A DNA stretch of 64,000 nt, from assembly GCF_014930455.1 (NCBI RefSeq), contig NZ_JAAIYO010000001.1, positions 1,736,001 to 1,800,000 on the forward strand. The letters are read 5' to 3'. Under the pieces are notes generated by a model, which had not been told where the DNA came from, did no database searches, and worked only from the letters and a program-made list of their open reading frames with translations. The first letter of the stretch is position 1. Every line of letters starts with the position of its first letter. Both the position numbers and the translations under genes were made by a program. Below are positions 27,131-40,262 of this stretch, in pieces. This DNA comes from Corallococcus soli. GTDB taxonomy: Bacteria > Myxococcota > Myxococcia > Myxococcales > Myxococcaceae.

Positions 27131-28135
27131 CTATAACCAGCCCTGCGCGCGATACCATTCACCACTGCGGGTGATGGAGTCGGCCAGGTTCCTTCGCGGC
27201 CGGAAGCCCAGCAGCCTTTCGGCCTTGGCCCCCGAGCACGTCCAGGCGGGCGCCAGCAGCTGCCGCGCCAGCTTTCGGTTCAGGGGCAGCTTCTTCCCCG
27301 TCAGCCGCGTCACCCCGTCCGCCGCCGTCGCCAGGGCCGTCAGCACCGCCGGGCGCATCCGCACCGTGCGGGGCGTGTAGCCCAACGCCTTCGCGCCCAG
27401 GTCCTGCATCTGCTCCAGGGTCAGCCGCTCCGGGCCGGCGCAGAAGAACGCCTCGCCCAGCGCCTCCGGCCGCTCCGCCAGGACGAGCAGCAGGTCCACC
27501 ACGTCCTCCACGTCCACCAGGGACAGCGGACGCGGCCCGCCCACCAGCTCCAGGCGGATGCCTTGCTTCGCCATCTTGAAGAAAGACAGGTTTTCCCGGT
27601 CACCGGGCCCCAGGATGCGGGGCGGGCGGATCACCGTGACGGGCAGCCGGTCCTTGAAGGAGAAGGCGATGGCCTCCGCCTCGGCCTTGCTCTCGCCGTA
27701 CCACTCATGGGGATGGAAGGCGTCCTCCTCCACGTGGGGCCGCTGGGGCGTGGAGGGCCCGTGGGAGGCCAGCGACCCGCACATCACCAGCCGGGGCCGG
27801 GCCGCGGAGTGCGTGGCGGGCAGGGCGGCCAGGGCCTCGCAGAGCTGCCGGGTGCCGCCCGCGTTGACGCGGAGGAACTCGTCCCGCATCGCCGCGCGGC
27901 GGATGCCGGCCAGGTGGAAGACGACGTCCACGCCCTTCACCGCCTCCTCCAGGGAGGCCCGGTCCGTCACGTCCCCCAGCACCCGCTTCCACGGGTGGCC
28001 CGCCAGCGCCTTCTCCAGCTCGCGGGCGTCGGTGGAGGGGCGCAACAGGCATGAGACACGGTCGCCGCGAGCGACGAGCGCTCGCGCGAGCCAGGTCCCC
28101 AGGAAGCCGCCGGCGCCGGTGATGAGGGCATTCAT
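27131..28135 (-). CDS. NAD-dependent epimerase/reductase, first gene of elb-type cluster
   Basis: This 334-aa extended-SDR protein has the N-terminal TGAGGFLGTWLARAL Rossmann motif, D-V-V-F-H-L-A-G, and the active-site W-Y-G-E-S-K (Y-x-x-x-K). It is probably the first gene of the five-gene minus-strand cluster (epimerase, HAD, LarA-like, ElbD, SDR). It is transcribed away from the SWIB gene across 379 bp of repeated intergenic DNA. The frame continues upstream, but the Rossmann motif begins within five residues of the chosen ATG. Confidence 0.87.
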   Translation of the reverse strand: MNALITGAGGFLGTWLARALVARGDRVSCLLRPSTDARELEKALAGHPWKRVLGDVTDRASLEEAVKGVDVVFHLAGIRRAAMRDEFLRVNAGGTRQLCEALAALPATHSAARPRLVMCGSLASHGPSTPQRPHVEEDAFHPHEWYGESKAEAEAIAFSFKDRLPVTVIRPPRILGPGDRENLSFFKMAKQGIRLELVGGPRPLSLVDVEDVVDLLLVLAERPEALGEAFFCAGPERLTLEQMQDLGAKALGYTPRTVRMRPAVLTALATAADGVTRLTGKKLPLNRKLARQLLAPAWTCSGAKAERLLGFRPRRNLADSITRSGEWYRAQGWL

Positions 28136-28514
28136 GGGGGCTGTTTCATCCGAAAAGCCACATCCCGTCCACCGCCGAAATGGGCTCTGTCCTCCAGAGG
28201 GGGCACGCTGTCGCGGGGCCGGGAAATCGCCTCCAGACGTGTTCATTGGCCCAATCCCCGAGGGAAAACGCCTTCCGGAGCCGGTTTCTAGGGCTCCGGA
28301 CGCGCTGCGGGACTTCCGCTCCCGAGGGAAGAATGCGCTGCGGGGCCGAGTTCTAGCCTCCGAACACGTCGCTTCGGGCGTTCCCCGAGGGAAAAACCAC
28401 GCGAAGAGCGCTGTTTTTCAAGCTTGACCGTGCTACTACGCGCCATCGGCTCTAGCTTGAAGATGCAAGCACGCCGTGCAACGTCCCCTTCGGAGGGGAG
28501 GAGACACAAGACGA
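28136..28514. other. Divergent regulatory region between elb-type cluster and SWIB gene
   Basis: 379 bp without a credible gene. It holds four imperfect 63-64-bp repeats (28194-28440), a TTGACC box (28424-28429), a TCTAG element (28451-28455), a small hairpin CCCCT-TCGG-AGGGG (28485-28498) and the Shine-Dalgarno of the SWIB gene (GGGGAGGAG, 28495-28503). Confidence 0.7.
28194..28440. repeat. Four imperfect tandem repeats of 63-64 bp
   Basis: The box CC(A/C)GAGGG recurs at 28194, 28257, 28321 and 28384, spacing 63, 64 and 63. Within the units a second box (GGGGCC or GGAGCC) recurs at 28215, 28277 and 28342, and a third (CTCC followed by AGACG, GGACG or GAACACG) at 28231, 28294 and 28358. TCTAG precedes the third box in the second and third units. 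The last unit is the most divergent. The spacing suggests tandem binding sites or duplicated promoters rather than coding DNA. Confidence 0.7.
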
Positions 28515-28853
28515 ATGGCCGCCAAGAAAGCCGCTGCGAAGAAGACCCCTGCTGCTCCCGCCGCCAAGAAGACCACCGCGAAGAAGTCCGCTGATGGTGC
28601 GCGCAAGCCGAACGCGGCGTTCATGAAGGAAATGACGCCCTCCGCCGCGCTGGCGGAGATCGTCGGTCCCAAGCCGCTGCCCCGGACCGAGGTTGTGAAG
28701 AAGCTCTGGGCCTACATCAAGAAGAACAACCTCCAGGACGCGAAGAACAAGCGGCAGATCAACGCCGACGACAAGCTGAAGCCCATCTTTGGCGGCAAGA
28801 AGAACGTCACCATGTTCGAGATGACCTCGCTGGTGAACAAGCAGCTGAGCTGA
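28515..28853 (+). CDS. SWIB/MDM2-domain protein with histone H1-like N-terminal tail
   Basis: This 112-aa protein has a Lys/Ala/Pro-rich N-terminal tail (about 1-33, runs of A-A-K-K and A-K-K-T), like the C-terminal tail of histone H1. A SWIB domain follows (about 38-112), including LPRTEVVKKLWAYIKKNN and INADDKLKPIFG. In bacteria SWIB domains occur alone or fused to topoisomerase I, and the basic tail suggests DNA binding and a nucleoid role. The start is fixed by the strong Shine-Dalgarno GGGGAGGAG 11 nt upstream and by the tail beginning at once. A good terminator follows. Confidence 0.93.
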   Translation: MAAKKAAAKKTPAAPAAKKTTAKKSADGARKPNAAFMKEMTPSAALAEIVGPKPLPRTEVVKKLWAYIKKNNLQDAKNKRQINADDKLKPIFGGKKNVTMFEMTSLVNKQLS

Positions 28854-28903
28854 TTGGCATCCGGGCCGTCGGGGGCCGTCGTCGGCCGCCCGAAGGACCT
28901 CAT

Positions 28904-28945
28904 GAGGGCTCGTCACGCATCGCGCGGGACGGGCCCTCTGCTTTT
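28904..28945 (+). terminator. Intrinsic terminator after SWIB gene
   Basis: 11-bp stem (GAGGGCTCGTC / GACGGGCCCTC, one G-T pair) followed by TGCTTTT, about 50 bp after the SWIB stop. Confidence 0.75.
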
Positions 28946-29028
28946 GGGGCGGGCCGAGCGTTGAAAAGGGGGCGGACCCCTCACTCCGCCCTGGCGGACG
29001 CGCCGCGCCGGGCCTACCTGTGGGCACC

Positions 29029-32000
29029 ATGTTCCAGGACGGACTCGAGGCAGGGGCGCGCACCGCGAAGCAGGCGGACGCGGAAGGCACGCAGACGACG
29101 GTGGAGGCGCTGGCGGAGGGCTTGTTCGGCCAGGTGCGCCAGGAGCTGGAGGCACGGCGCGTCACGCCGCTGTCCACCTACCGGATGCAGCTGCACCAGG
29201 GCTTCACCTTCCAGCAGGCCAAGGCGGTGGTGCCCTACCTGGCCCGGCTGGGGGTCAGTGACTTCTATGCGTCCCCCTACCTGAAGGCCACGCCGGGCAG
29301 CACCCACGGCTACGACTGCGTGGACCACCAGCGGCTCAACCCGGAGGTGGGCACGCCGGAGGACCACGCGGACTTCTGCCGGACCCTTCTCCAGCACGGC
29401 CTGGGGCAGGTGCTGGACGTGGTGCCCAACCACATGGGCATTGAGCGGGACAACCGCCTGTGGCTGGACGTGCTGGAGAACGGCCCGTCGTCCGTCTACG
29501 CGAAGTTCTTCGACATCGACTGGCGGCCGGTGAAGGACGAGCTGGCGGACAATGTGCTGCTGCCCATCCTGGGCGACCAGTACGGCATCGTGCTGGAGCG
29601 CGGCGAGCTGAAGCTGTCCTTCGACGCCGGCGCCTTCCACCTGCACTACTACGACCACCGCCTGCCGGTGGCCCCGCGCCAGTACGCGCGCATCCTGTGC
29701 CACGGCCTGGAGCGGCTGGAGGCCCAGCTGGGCGCGGAGCACCCGCACCTGGTGGAGCTGCTCTCCATCCTCACCGCGCTGGAGCACCTGCCGCCGCGCA
29801 CGGAGGTGGAGCGCTCGAAGGTCATCGAGCGGCACCGCGAGAAGGAGGTCATCAAGCGGCGGCTCGCCACGGTGGCGGCGGACAGCCCGGAGCTCACGGC
29901 CTACATCCACGAGAACGTGCGGGTGTTCAACGGCACGCCCGGCAACGTGCGCTCCTTCGACATGCTGGACGCGCTCCTCCAGGAGTGCAGCTACCGGCTG
30001 GCGCACTGGCGCGTGGCGGGCGAGGAGATCAACTACCGCCGCTTCTTCGACATCAACGGCCTGGCGGCCATCCGCGTGGAGGACCCGGACGTCTTCCTGG
30101 AGGCCCACCAGCTCATCTTCGAGTGGCTGCGCGAGGGGCGCGTCACCGGCCTGCGCATCGACCATCCGGACGGCCTGTTCGACCCCACCGCCTACTTCCT
30201 GGACCTGCAGGAGCGCTTCTTCGTGGAGCGCGCGCGGGCGCGGTTCGAGGCGGACCTGGACGCAGGGGGGGACGCCCGCTGGCCGCAGGTGGAGGCGCTC
30301 TTGCGCGCGAAGTGGCGCCAGGAGGTGATGGACACCCCGGACAGCCCGCTGCGCAAGGCGCTCTTCGTGTCGGTGGAGAAGATTCAGGGCGGCCGCGAGC
30401 GCATCCCGGACGCGTGGGCGGTGCACGGCACCACCGGCTACCGCTTCGCCAACGCGGTCAGCGGCCTGTTCGTGCACCCGGCGGCGGAGGCGCACCTGAC
30501 GGAGACGTACGAGCGCTTCGCCGGCGGCACGCAGGACTTCGCGGAGCTCGTGTACCAGAAGAAGCTGCTCATCATGCGCGTGTCCATGGCGAGCGAGATC
30601 AACGTCCTGGCGCACGAGCTCAACCGCATCTCGGAGATGAACCGCCGCACGCGCGACTTCACGCTCAACAGCCTGCGGCGCGCGCTCATCGAATTCATCG
30701 CGCTGTTCCCCGTCTACCGCACCTACGTGGACGGCTGGCGGCAGGAACTGGACGCGCGCGACGTGCAGTACATCGAGTGGACCCTCCAGCGGGCCAAGGA
30801 GCGCAACACCAACACCAACGCGTCCATCTTCGACTTCCTGCGCGACATCCTCCTGGGCCGCTACCCGGAGCACGTGGGGGATGAGGAGAAGGCGGTGATG
30901 CTGCGCTTCGCGATGAAGCTGCAGCAGGTGACGGGGCCCGTCATGGCCAAGGGCCTGGAGGACACGGTCTTCTACATCTACAACCGGCTGGTGAGCCTCA
31001 ACGAGGTGGGCGGTGAGCCGGAGCACTTCGGCATGCGCGCCACCACCTTCCACCTGCGCAACCAGGAGCGCGCGGAGCGCTGGCCGGGCAGCATGCTCAC
31101 CTCCAGCACCCACGACACCAAGCGCAGCGAGGACGTGCGCGCGCGCATCAACGTCCTCACGGAGCTGCCGGAGGCGTGGCGCGAGCGCGCCCGCGCGTGG
31201 GCGGACCTGACGCAGCCCTTCGTCTCCCACCTGTCCTCGGGCCCCGCGCCGTCCGCCAACGACACCTACCTCTTCTTCCAGACGGTGGTGGGCGCGTGGC
31301 CCATGGGCGAGCACGCGTCCCCGAAGGAGCTGGAGGACTTCCACCGCCGCGTGCGCGAGTACATGGCCAAGGCCATCAAGGAGGCCAAGGTCCGCACCGC
31401 GTGGACCAACCCGGACGCCGCCTACGACGACGCGATGGCGCGCTACGTGGACGCGTGCTTCGACCCGAAGAAGGGCCAGGCCTTCCTGGACGACGTGCGC
31501 GCGTTCAAGCGCCGCATCGAGCGCGCGGGCCAGCACAACGCGCTGGGCCAGCTGCTGCTGAAGCTCGCGTCGCCGGGCGTGGTGGACACGTACCAGGGCT
31601 GCGAGCTGTGGGACCTGTCCCTGGTGGATCCAGACAACCGCCGGCCGGTGGACTACGCCCTGCGGGAGCGGCTGCTGGCGGGGCTGGACGCGGAGGCCGC
31701 GAAGGACCGGGCCGCCCTGTGCGCCCGGCTGTCCAAGGACATGGACGACGGGCAGGTGAAGCTGTTCCTCACGGCGGAGGCGCTGCGGCTGCGCCAGAAG
31801 CACGCGGACCTGTTCCGGATGGGGGGCTACGCGGCCCTGGAGATCTCCGGCCCCCGCGCGCCCGCGGCGGTGGGCTTCGTCCGCACGCACGGCGACACGG
31901 TGCTGCTCGCCTGCGCGCCGCGTTACACCCTGGAGGCCCTGGAGGCCGGGGGCCTGGCGCAGGCGTATGACGGTACGTTCCTGGACCTTCCGGAGGCATA

Positions 32001-32138
32001 TGCGGGCATGATGTTCCGCAACGTCTTCACCGGGCGCCAGGTCCGTCCCCAGCAGGGGCCGGGAGGCGCGGGGCTGGCCCTGGGGCCGCTCCTCGCGGAG
32101 TTCCCGGTGGTGCTGCTGGAGATGGAGAGGAGCACTGG

Positions 32139-32142
<4 letters not shown>
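29029..32142 (+). CDS. treY: Malto-oligosyltrehalose synthase
   Basis: A 1037-aa glycoside hydrolase family 13 enzyme that turns the reducing end of maltodextrins into a trehalosyl unit. Motifs: [13 protein letters not shown] near the start, [10 protein letters not shown] (region I), [13 protein letters not shown] (region II with the catalytic Asp), and [16 protein letters not shown]. It runs to the C-terminal P-Q-Q-G-P-G-G-A-G region. TreY proteins run from about 700 to 1000 residues, so this is a long form. A GTG at 29020 is an alternative start. It overlaps glgX by 4 nt. TreZ, the usual partner that releases trehalose, is not in the window. Confidence 0.93.
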
Positions 32143-34283
<2,141 letters not shown>

Positions 34284-34393
34284 CCCCCGGGGCCGCCCCG
34301 GTGTAGGCAGCGGGCTTGAACGCGCGAGGCGGGCCGCTCCCCCTGGGGCCCTGCCTGCTTCGCGCGGCGTCTTCGGACCGGGAACGGGCGCAC

Positions 34394-35380
34394 GTGCTTA
34401 CCGATTCAGTCTGGCCCTGGGTGGGCTTCAACGTCTTCGTCGTGGCGATGCTCGCCATGGACCTGGGGCTGTTCCACCGCAAGGAGCACGCGGTGTCGCC
34501 GAAGGAGGCGACGCTCTGGACGCTCGTCTGGGTGAGCATCAGCCTCGCGTTCTGCGGGGGCGTCTGGCGCTACGGCGGCCAGGGCCCGGCGCTGGAGTGG
34601 CTGACGGCGTACGTGGTGGAGTACGCGCTGTCGGTCGACAACCTCTTCGTCTTCCTGATGGTGTTCGGCTACTTCCGGGTGGCCCCGCAGCACCAGCACC
34701 GGGTGCTCTTCTGGGGCATCCTGGGCGCGTTCGTGATGCGCGCGGTGCTCATCCTCGCGGGCACGGCGCTGGTCGCGAAGTTCCACTGGCTCATCTACAT
34801 CTTCGGCGCGTTCCTGGTGTTCACGGCCGTGAAGATGCTGGTGGCCAAGGACGACGAGGACGTGGACCCGGAGGCGGGCTTCATCGTGAAGATGTCCCGG
34901 CGCCTGCTGCCGGTGGCGCGCCAGGGCGAGGGCAGCCGCTTCTTCACGCTGGAGGACGGCCGCCGCAAGGTGACGCCGCTGTTCATCGTGCTGATGGTGG
35001 TGGAGGCCACGGACCTGCTCTTCGCCATGGACTCCATCCCGGCGGTGCTGGGCATCAGCAAGGACCCCTTCATCATCTACACGTCCAACGTCTGCGCCAT
35101 CCTGGGCCTGCGCTCGCTCTTCTTCGTCGTCTCCAGCCTGATGGAGAAGTTCCACCTGCTGAAGATCGCCCTGGGCGTCATCCTGGGCTTCGTCGGCGTG
35201 AAGATGCTGCTGGAGTACTTCTACAAGATTCCCATTGGCGTCTCGCTGGCGGTCATCGCCGGGTGCCTGGTGCTGGCCGTCGTGGGGTCGCTGGTGTTCC
35301 CCAAGCCGCCGGAGGTGGCCTCGGCGCCGGAGGCCGGCAAGCAGCCGGAGGCCCCCGCCCGGGAGCAGGAGCGCGGCTAG
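34394..35380 (+). CDS. TerC/Alx family integral membrane protein
   Basis: A 328-aa protein with about nine hydrophobic segments. The N-terminal A-M-L-A-M-D-L-G-L-F-H-R and VEYALSVDNLFVFLMVFGY, and the later VVEATDLLFAMDSIPAVLGI, are TerC signatures; their paired Asp residues in membrane helices probably bind metal. Family members export manganese or other cations. I choose the GTG at 34394, the position at which homologues begin. The frame reaches back to a TTG at 34316, but that adds a non-conserved polar stretch. The 110 bp upstream contain no clear riboswitch. Confidence 0.88.
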   Translation: MLTDSVWPWVGFNVFVVAMLAMDLGLFHRKEHAVSPKEATLWTLVWVSISLAFCGGVWRYGGQGPALEWLTAYVVEYALSVDNLFVFLMVFGYFRVAPQHQHRVLFWGILGAFVMRAVLILAGTALVAKFHWLIYIFGAFLVFTAVKMLVAKDDEDVDPEAGFIVKMSRRLLPVARQGEGSRFFTLEDGRRKVTPLFIVLMVVEATDLLFAMDSIPAVLGISKDPFIIYTSNVCAILGLRSLFFVVSSLMEKFHLLKIALGVILGFVGVKMLLEYFYKIPIGVSLAVIAGCLVLAVVGSLVFPKPPEVASAPEAGKQPEAPAREQERG

Positions 35381-35449
35381 GACCGGCGGTCCCAGCGGGG
35401 CCCAGTGTTTCCCTTGCATCGGGCGGGAGTCGCTGCCAAGTCTCCCGCC

Positions 35450-35833
35450 ATGTCCACCGCCACCACCGATGGCATCCGCGTCACCGTGGAGCCAACCTTC
35501 TGGCCGGAGCGCAGCACCCCCGAGGCCGGGCAGTTCGCCTTCATGTACAAGGTGGAGATCGTCAACGAAGGCGACGCTCCCGCGCAGCTCCACGCCAGGC
35601 ACTGGCTCATCACGGATGCCCAGGGCAACGTGGACGAGGTGAAGGGCGAAGGCGTGGTGGGCCGCCAGCCCCGGCTGGGGCCGGGCGAGCGTTTCGAGTA
35701 CACGAGCTGGGCGATGCTGAAGACGCCCTTCGGCACCATGCGCGGCACCTACGAGATGGTGCGTCCGGACGGCACCCGCTTCGAGGCCCGCATCGCCGAG
35801 TTCGCCCTCACGCTGCCGCACGCGCTGCACTGA
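35450..35833 (+). CDS. apaG: ApaG (CorD) family protein
   Basis: This 127-aa protein is a single fibronectin-type beta-sandwich. It has the family core FMYKVEIVNEG, L-H-A-R-H-W-L-I-T-D, VVGRQPRLGPGERFEYTSW, and a glycine-rich loop near F-G-T-M-R-G-T-Y. The length (about 125) is exactly that of the family. The biochemical role of ApaG is unsettled; genetic links in other bacteria are to cation efflux and nucleotide hydrolysis. It lies between a TerC gene and hemH on the same strand, 25 bp before hemH. Confidence 0.92.
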   Translation: MSTATTDGIRVTVEPTFWPERSTPEAGQFAFMYKVEIVNEGDAPAQLHARHWLITDAQGNVDEVKGEGVVGRQPRLGPGERFEYTSWAMLKTPFGTMRGTYEMVRPDGTRFEARIAEFALTLPHALH

Positions 35834-35858
35834 AACCCCTACCGGAGTCCTCAAGCGC

Positions 35859-36965
<1,107 letters not shown>

Positions 36966-38041
36966 CGGGGGCGAGGCGGGCCTGGTAGGTGCCCACCGGC
37001 AGGCCCATGGCGGGCTGGGCAGGCCCCTTCATGCTGGTGGCGAGGGTGCCCTCCCAGGAGCGCCACTGCCCTGCCTTCACCAGGAACTCACCCCGGCCGG
37101 TCACCTTCACGGTGGCGCCCAGCTCGGCGCCTCCGGCCGGGCCTGAGGCGTCATCGTCGCTGTCGGCGCCTTCCGGGGCCGTGGGGACGGGGGGGCGCTT
37201 GCCGGGGATGGCGCGGGCGGGGGCGAGGATGCCGCCGAACTGCTCCAGCAGGTCGTATTCGAGCGTGGCCACCTGCTCGCCATTGTCGCCGGGGGTGACG
37301 GAGACGAGCTTCACGCGGTTGCGCCGCTCGGCGCCGCCGGTGGCGCGGCGGAACTGGGTGCCCAGGGCGTCCGGGACGAGCAGCGCGGTGGCCAGCGACC
37401 ACGTCTCTCCGGGCCGCACGGGGTCCCGGGGCAGCTCCAGCACGAGCGTGGCCAGGTTGCGCTCCAGCACGGGGAGCCCGTCGATGATGAAGCCCCGGTC
37501 GCTCACGGTGGCGTCCTCCGGCGCGGCGCCGCCCGAGGGCGTCAGGCGCAGGTGGCGCTCACCGGCGCGGTCCAGGTCCAGCACGAAGGTGTATTCGCCG
37601 GGGACGCCGGGCGCGGCGGCGGCGGGCGCGGCCGGGGAGGCCCTGGCGCCCTTCTTCTTCTTGTCGGCCCGGGGCTCCGCCGGGGCGGACTCGAAGGCGG
37701 GGGCGCCGCGATCCAGGGTGAGCGACAGGCGGTAGGCGACGGGCGTGCCCTGCACGAGGTTCCAGCGCAGGAGCACGGCGTCCTTGGGGACGGCGGGCGC
37801 GGCGGCGGCGGGCTCGGGGGCCTCCGTGGGAGGCGGGGTCGCGGGTGCGCCCGCCGGGCGCTGGAGGGGCTCGATCTTCCCGGGCTCCTCCTGCTTGCAG
37901 GCGGTGAACGCGAGGGCAACGAGCAGACCGCACAGACTTCGCTTCACGGGGACACTCCTGGTGACGGTCGCGGGATAGCGGAGCGGGCGACGGTTGTAAA
38001 AGGGAGAAGGTGGAATGACGCGGCCCGCCGCGACGGGGCCT

Positions 38042-38143
38042 TCAGCGGCGGTCGGGCGTGCAGGAGCGCAGGGCCTGGGGGTAGGGAGGCGGCGGCTCAT
38101 CCGAGGCGACGGCCAGGCGCTCGATTTCGTTCGAATCCAGCAT
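38042..38143 (-). CDS. Possible small protein (33 aa)
   Basis: A small ORF beginning M-L-D-S-N-E-I-E-R-L-A-V-A-S-D-E, then a proline run and ending S-C-T-P-D-R-R, in the 220-bp gap between two minus-strand genes. The N-terminal half could form an amphipathic helix. The ribosome-binding site is weak. Codon bias is consistent with coding, but the length gives little power. Confidence 0.3.
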   Translation of the reverse strand: MLDSNEIERLAVASDEPPPPYPQALRSCTPDRR

Positions 38144-38168
38144 CGCGTGGCGCCTCGCGTCGGGAGAC

Positions 38169-40262
38169 CTAGAAAGGCCAACGGCGGCAGGCGCGTTGGG
38201 CTTCGGGCTCTGGCGGTGGTGCTTCTCCGGCGGCTTCGATCAGGCGCTTCATGCTGGCGTCTTCGTCGAGGTTCGCGTCCGCGCAGGCGGTGGGACAGTA
38301 GGAGCGGAGCTTCTCGTAGCGCTGGCAGTACAGCTCCCGGGGGCTTGGTGGGGGTGGTGGCGGATCCGTGGTGACGTCCGAGTGGATCATGGCGCTCCTG
38401 GCCCCTGGCGCCGGAGGGCCCAGGACTTCGGCGCGGGACGCCATGCACTCGCGCAAGGTCCGGAGCTCGGCCACGCAGGCCCGGGCCGCTGCCGCGGGAA
38501 TGAGCGCGTGTTGTTGCCTGGCGAGGCCTCCCGCGGCCGCTGCCTGAAGGCGAGGATCCGCGGAGTGCAGCGTGTTGCCCAGCAGCGCCTGCTTGTCTTC
38601 GAGCCGGATGCGGCGGTCATTGGCGATGTACCCCACCCACGCGAGCGGGGGCGTGTCCCCCAGGAGTGCTTCCTTCGCCACGAGCGTGAGGGTCTCCGGG
38701 GTGACCGCGATGTGGGGCCTGGACATGGACCCGCGTCCCAGGAGCAGGTCGAGGACGGCCTCGCGTCCCCCCAGCCGATCCGCGTGAGAGGGGGTGAGCA
38801 GCTTCGCCACGATGGCGGGCGTCGCGATGAGTCCGTCCAGCAGGCCAGGCTGGCGGTCCATCACCCAGTCGAACAGGGCTTCGGCGCGCGCGGGCTCGTG
38901 GAGGCCGAGCTTGCCGCTCAGCGTGCCCAGCTGCGTCGCGCTCAGCGGCTTCAGCACGTCGATGAGTTCCGTGGGCGGCACCTTCGCGAGATAGCGGTGC
39001 AGGACCTGCACCGTGTCCTGCGGGCAGCGTGGCTGGGTGTCCGCGATGGCGCGCAGCTGCGCGGTGGACAGGGGAAGGCCGTGGACGTCCTGGAGCTGGG
39101 GGCAGGGCACGGACGCGGTCCAGGCCCGGAACGTCGCCGGGCTGGTGGGAGCGCGCCGCTGGAGGTCGCGCAGCATGTTGATGAAGGGGGACAGGGAGGG
39201 GTGCTCACGGCGCGCCTCGTCGAGCCAGGCGTTCTGGAGCGCGGTGAGGGCAGGCGTCGTCAGGGCATGGAGGCTCGGCCATTGGCCTTCCCGCATCAGC
39301 AGCAGTGCGTTGATGCGCTCGGAAGGGATTTCCGCGGCCTGGAACAGGAAGTCGCGCTGCGTGGCGGCGGGCTGGGTCCACAGCCATCGTGCCAGCGACG
39401 ACGCGCGGGCTTCGAGGACGGAGAGGCGTTCAGGCACCTGGGTGCGCCGGGCCAGGAGCATCAACTCCAGACAGCGGGGACCGGGGCAGGCGCCGTCGCG
39501 CAGCAGCCGAGGCAGTCCCGCGCGGAGGCCTCCGTCGCGGCATCCGGGAGAGAGGACCGCATCCAACAGGCGCCCCTGGCGCGCGAGGGTGGCCGCGACC
39601 TGGAGGCGCTGTCGGGGCGTGTCCGCGACGCCGCAGAGGCGCATGACAGGGGTGGGCGGGCTCAGGGGATACAGCTCTCGCGCGGTGGGGTGCGCGTCGT
39701 ATTCCATCCGGGCCATACCCACGCCGTCGCGTGCGAGGTTCGAGAGCTGGGTGAGGGCCTCGGTGCACGGGTGCTCCGGGGCGTAGGGGCCGCCAACGCA
39801 GTCGTACTCCGCCATTAGCTCATGGTAGCGCTGGAGCGGGTCGGCCTCGTGCGCCCAGGCCTCGCAGTCGGCGGGCTCCACGCGGACGTTGGAGCCAGCG
39901 CGGGTGATGACCCCATCCCGGCCCTGGATGAAGAAGCGCAGGTTTTGCGTCTCGGGTGTGACGCCACGGGCTTCGAGTCTCAGGGTTGCGTCCTGCTTGT
40001 GGCCCGCATCCTGGACGGTGAAGAGGAACCGGCAGCCGCCGACGGATTGGGAGTCCGGCGCGGGTGGACGGGTGCCGTCGGTGCAGGGGAGGGGAAGGAA
40101 GCCGATGGCCTCTGGCGGGGCGTAGCGGTCCTTTTCCGCGAAATGGGACCGCTCGGCGACGTGAAGCGCGGTGAGGCCACACAGCGCTTCGGCGGAAGGA
40201 TCCGAGGGAGCGCCAGACGCCGCCATCAGGACGAGCCACAACCCACTTGCGGTGAAGCCCAT
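38169..40262 (-). CDS. Secreted protein of unknown function
   Basis: A 697-aa protein with an N-terminal hydrophobic signal (GFTASGLWLVLMAAS) and probable cleavage after A-S-G-A. The mature part has at least a dozen scattered cysteines, consistent with export, and many Leu/Ala-rich helical segments from about residue 200 to 620, suggesting an alpha-solenoid. A proline run (D-P-P-P-P-P-P-S-P) precedes a short C-terminal Cys-containing tail. I recognise no domain. The start at 40262 is chosen for the signal peptide; the frame is open 81 nt further. It is divergent from the next lipoprotein gene. Confidence 0.7.
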   Translation of the reverse strand: MGFTASGLWLVLMAASGAPSDPSAEALCGLTALHVAERSHFAEKDRYAPPEAIGFLPLPCTDGTRPPAPDSQSVGGCRFLFTVQDAGHKQDATLRLEARGVTPETQNLRFFIQGRDGVITRAGSNVRVEPADCEAWAHEADPLQRYHELMAEYDCVGGPYAPEHPCTEALTQLSNLARDGVGMARMEYDAHPTARELYPLSPPTPVMRLCGVADTPRQRLQVAATLARQGRLLDAVLSPGCRDGGLRAGLPRLLRDGACPGPRCLELMLLARRTQVPERLSVLEARASSLARWLWTQPAATQRDFLFQAAEIPSERINALLLMREGQWPSLHALTTPALTALQNAWLDEARREHPSLSPFINMLRDLQRRAPTSPATFRAWTASVPCPQLQDVHGLPLSTAQLRAIADTQPRCPQDTVQVLHRYLAKVPPTELIDVLKPLSATQLGTLSGKLGLHEPARAEALFDWVMDRQPGLLDGLIATPAIVAKLLTPSHADRLGGREAVLDLLLGRGSMSRPHIAVTPETLTLVAKEALLGDTPPLAWVGYIANDRRIRLEDKQALLGNTLHSADPRLQAAAAGGLARQQHALIPAAAARACVAELRTLRECMASRAEVLGPPAPGARSAMIHSDVTTDPPPPPPSPRELYCQRYEKLRSYCPTACADANLDEDASMKRLIEAAGEAPPPEPEAQRACRRWPF

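Noticed and set aside
28424..28458. TTGACC and TAGCTT as a -35/-10 pair for the SWIB gene
   Set aside because: The spacing is 23 nt, too long for a standard promoter. The individual boxes are reported only as part of the intergenic region.
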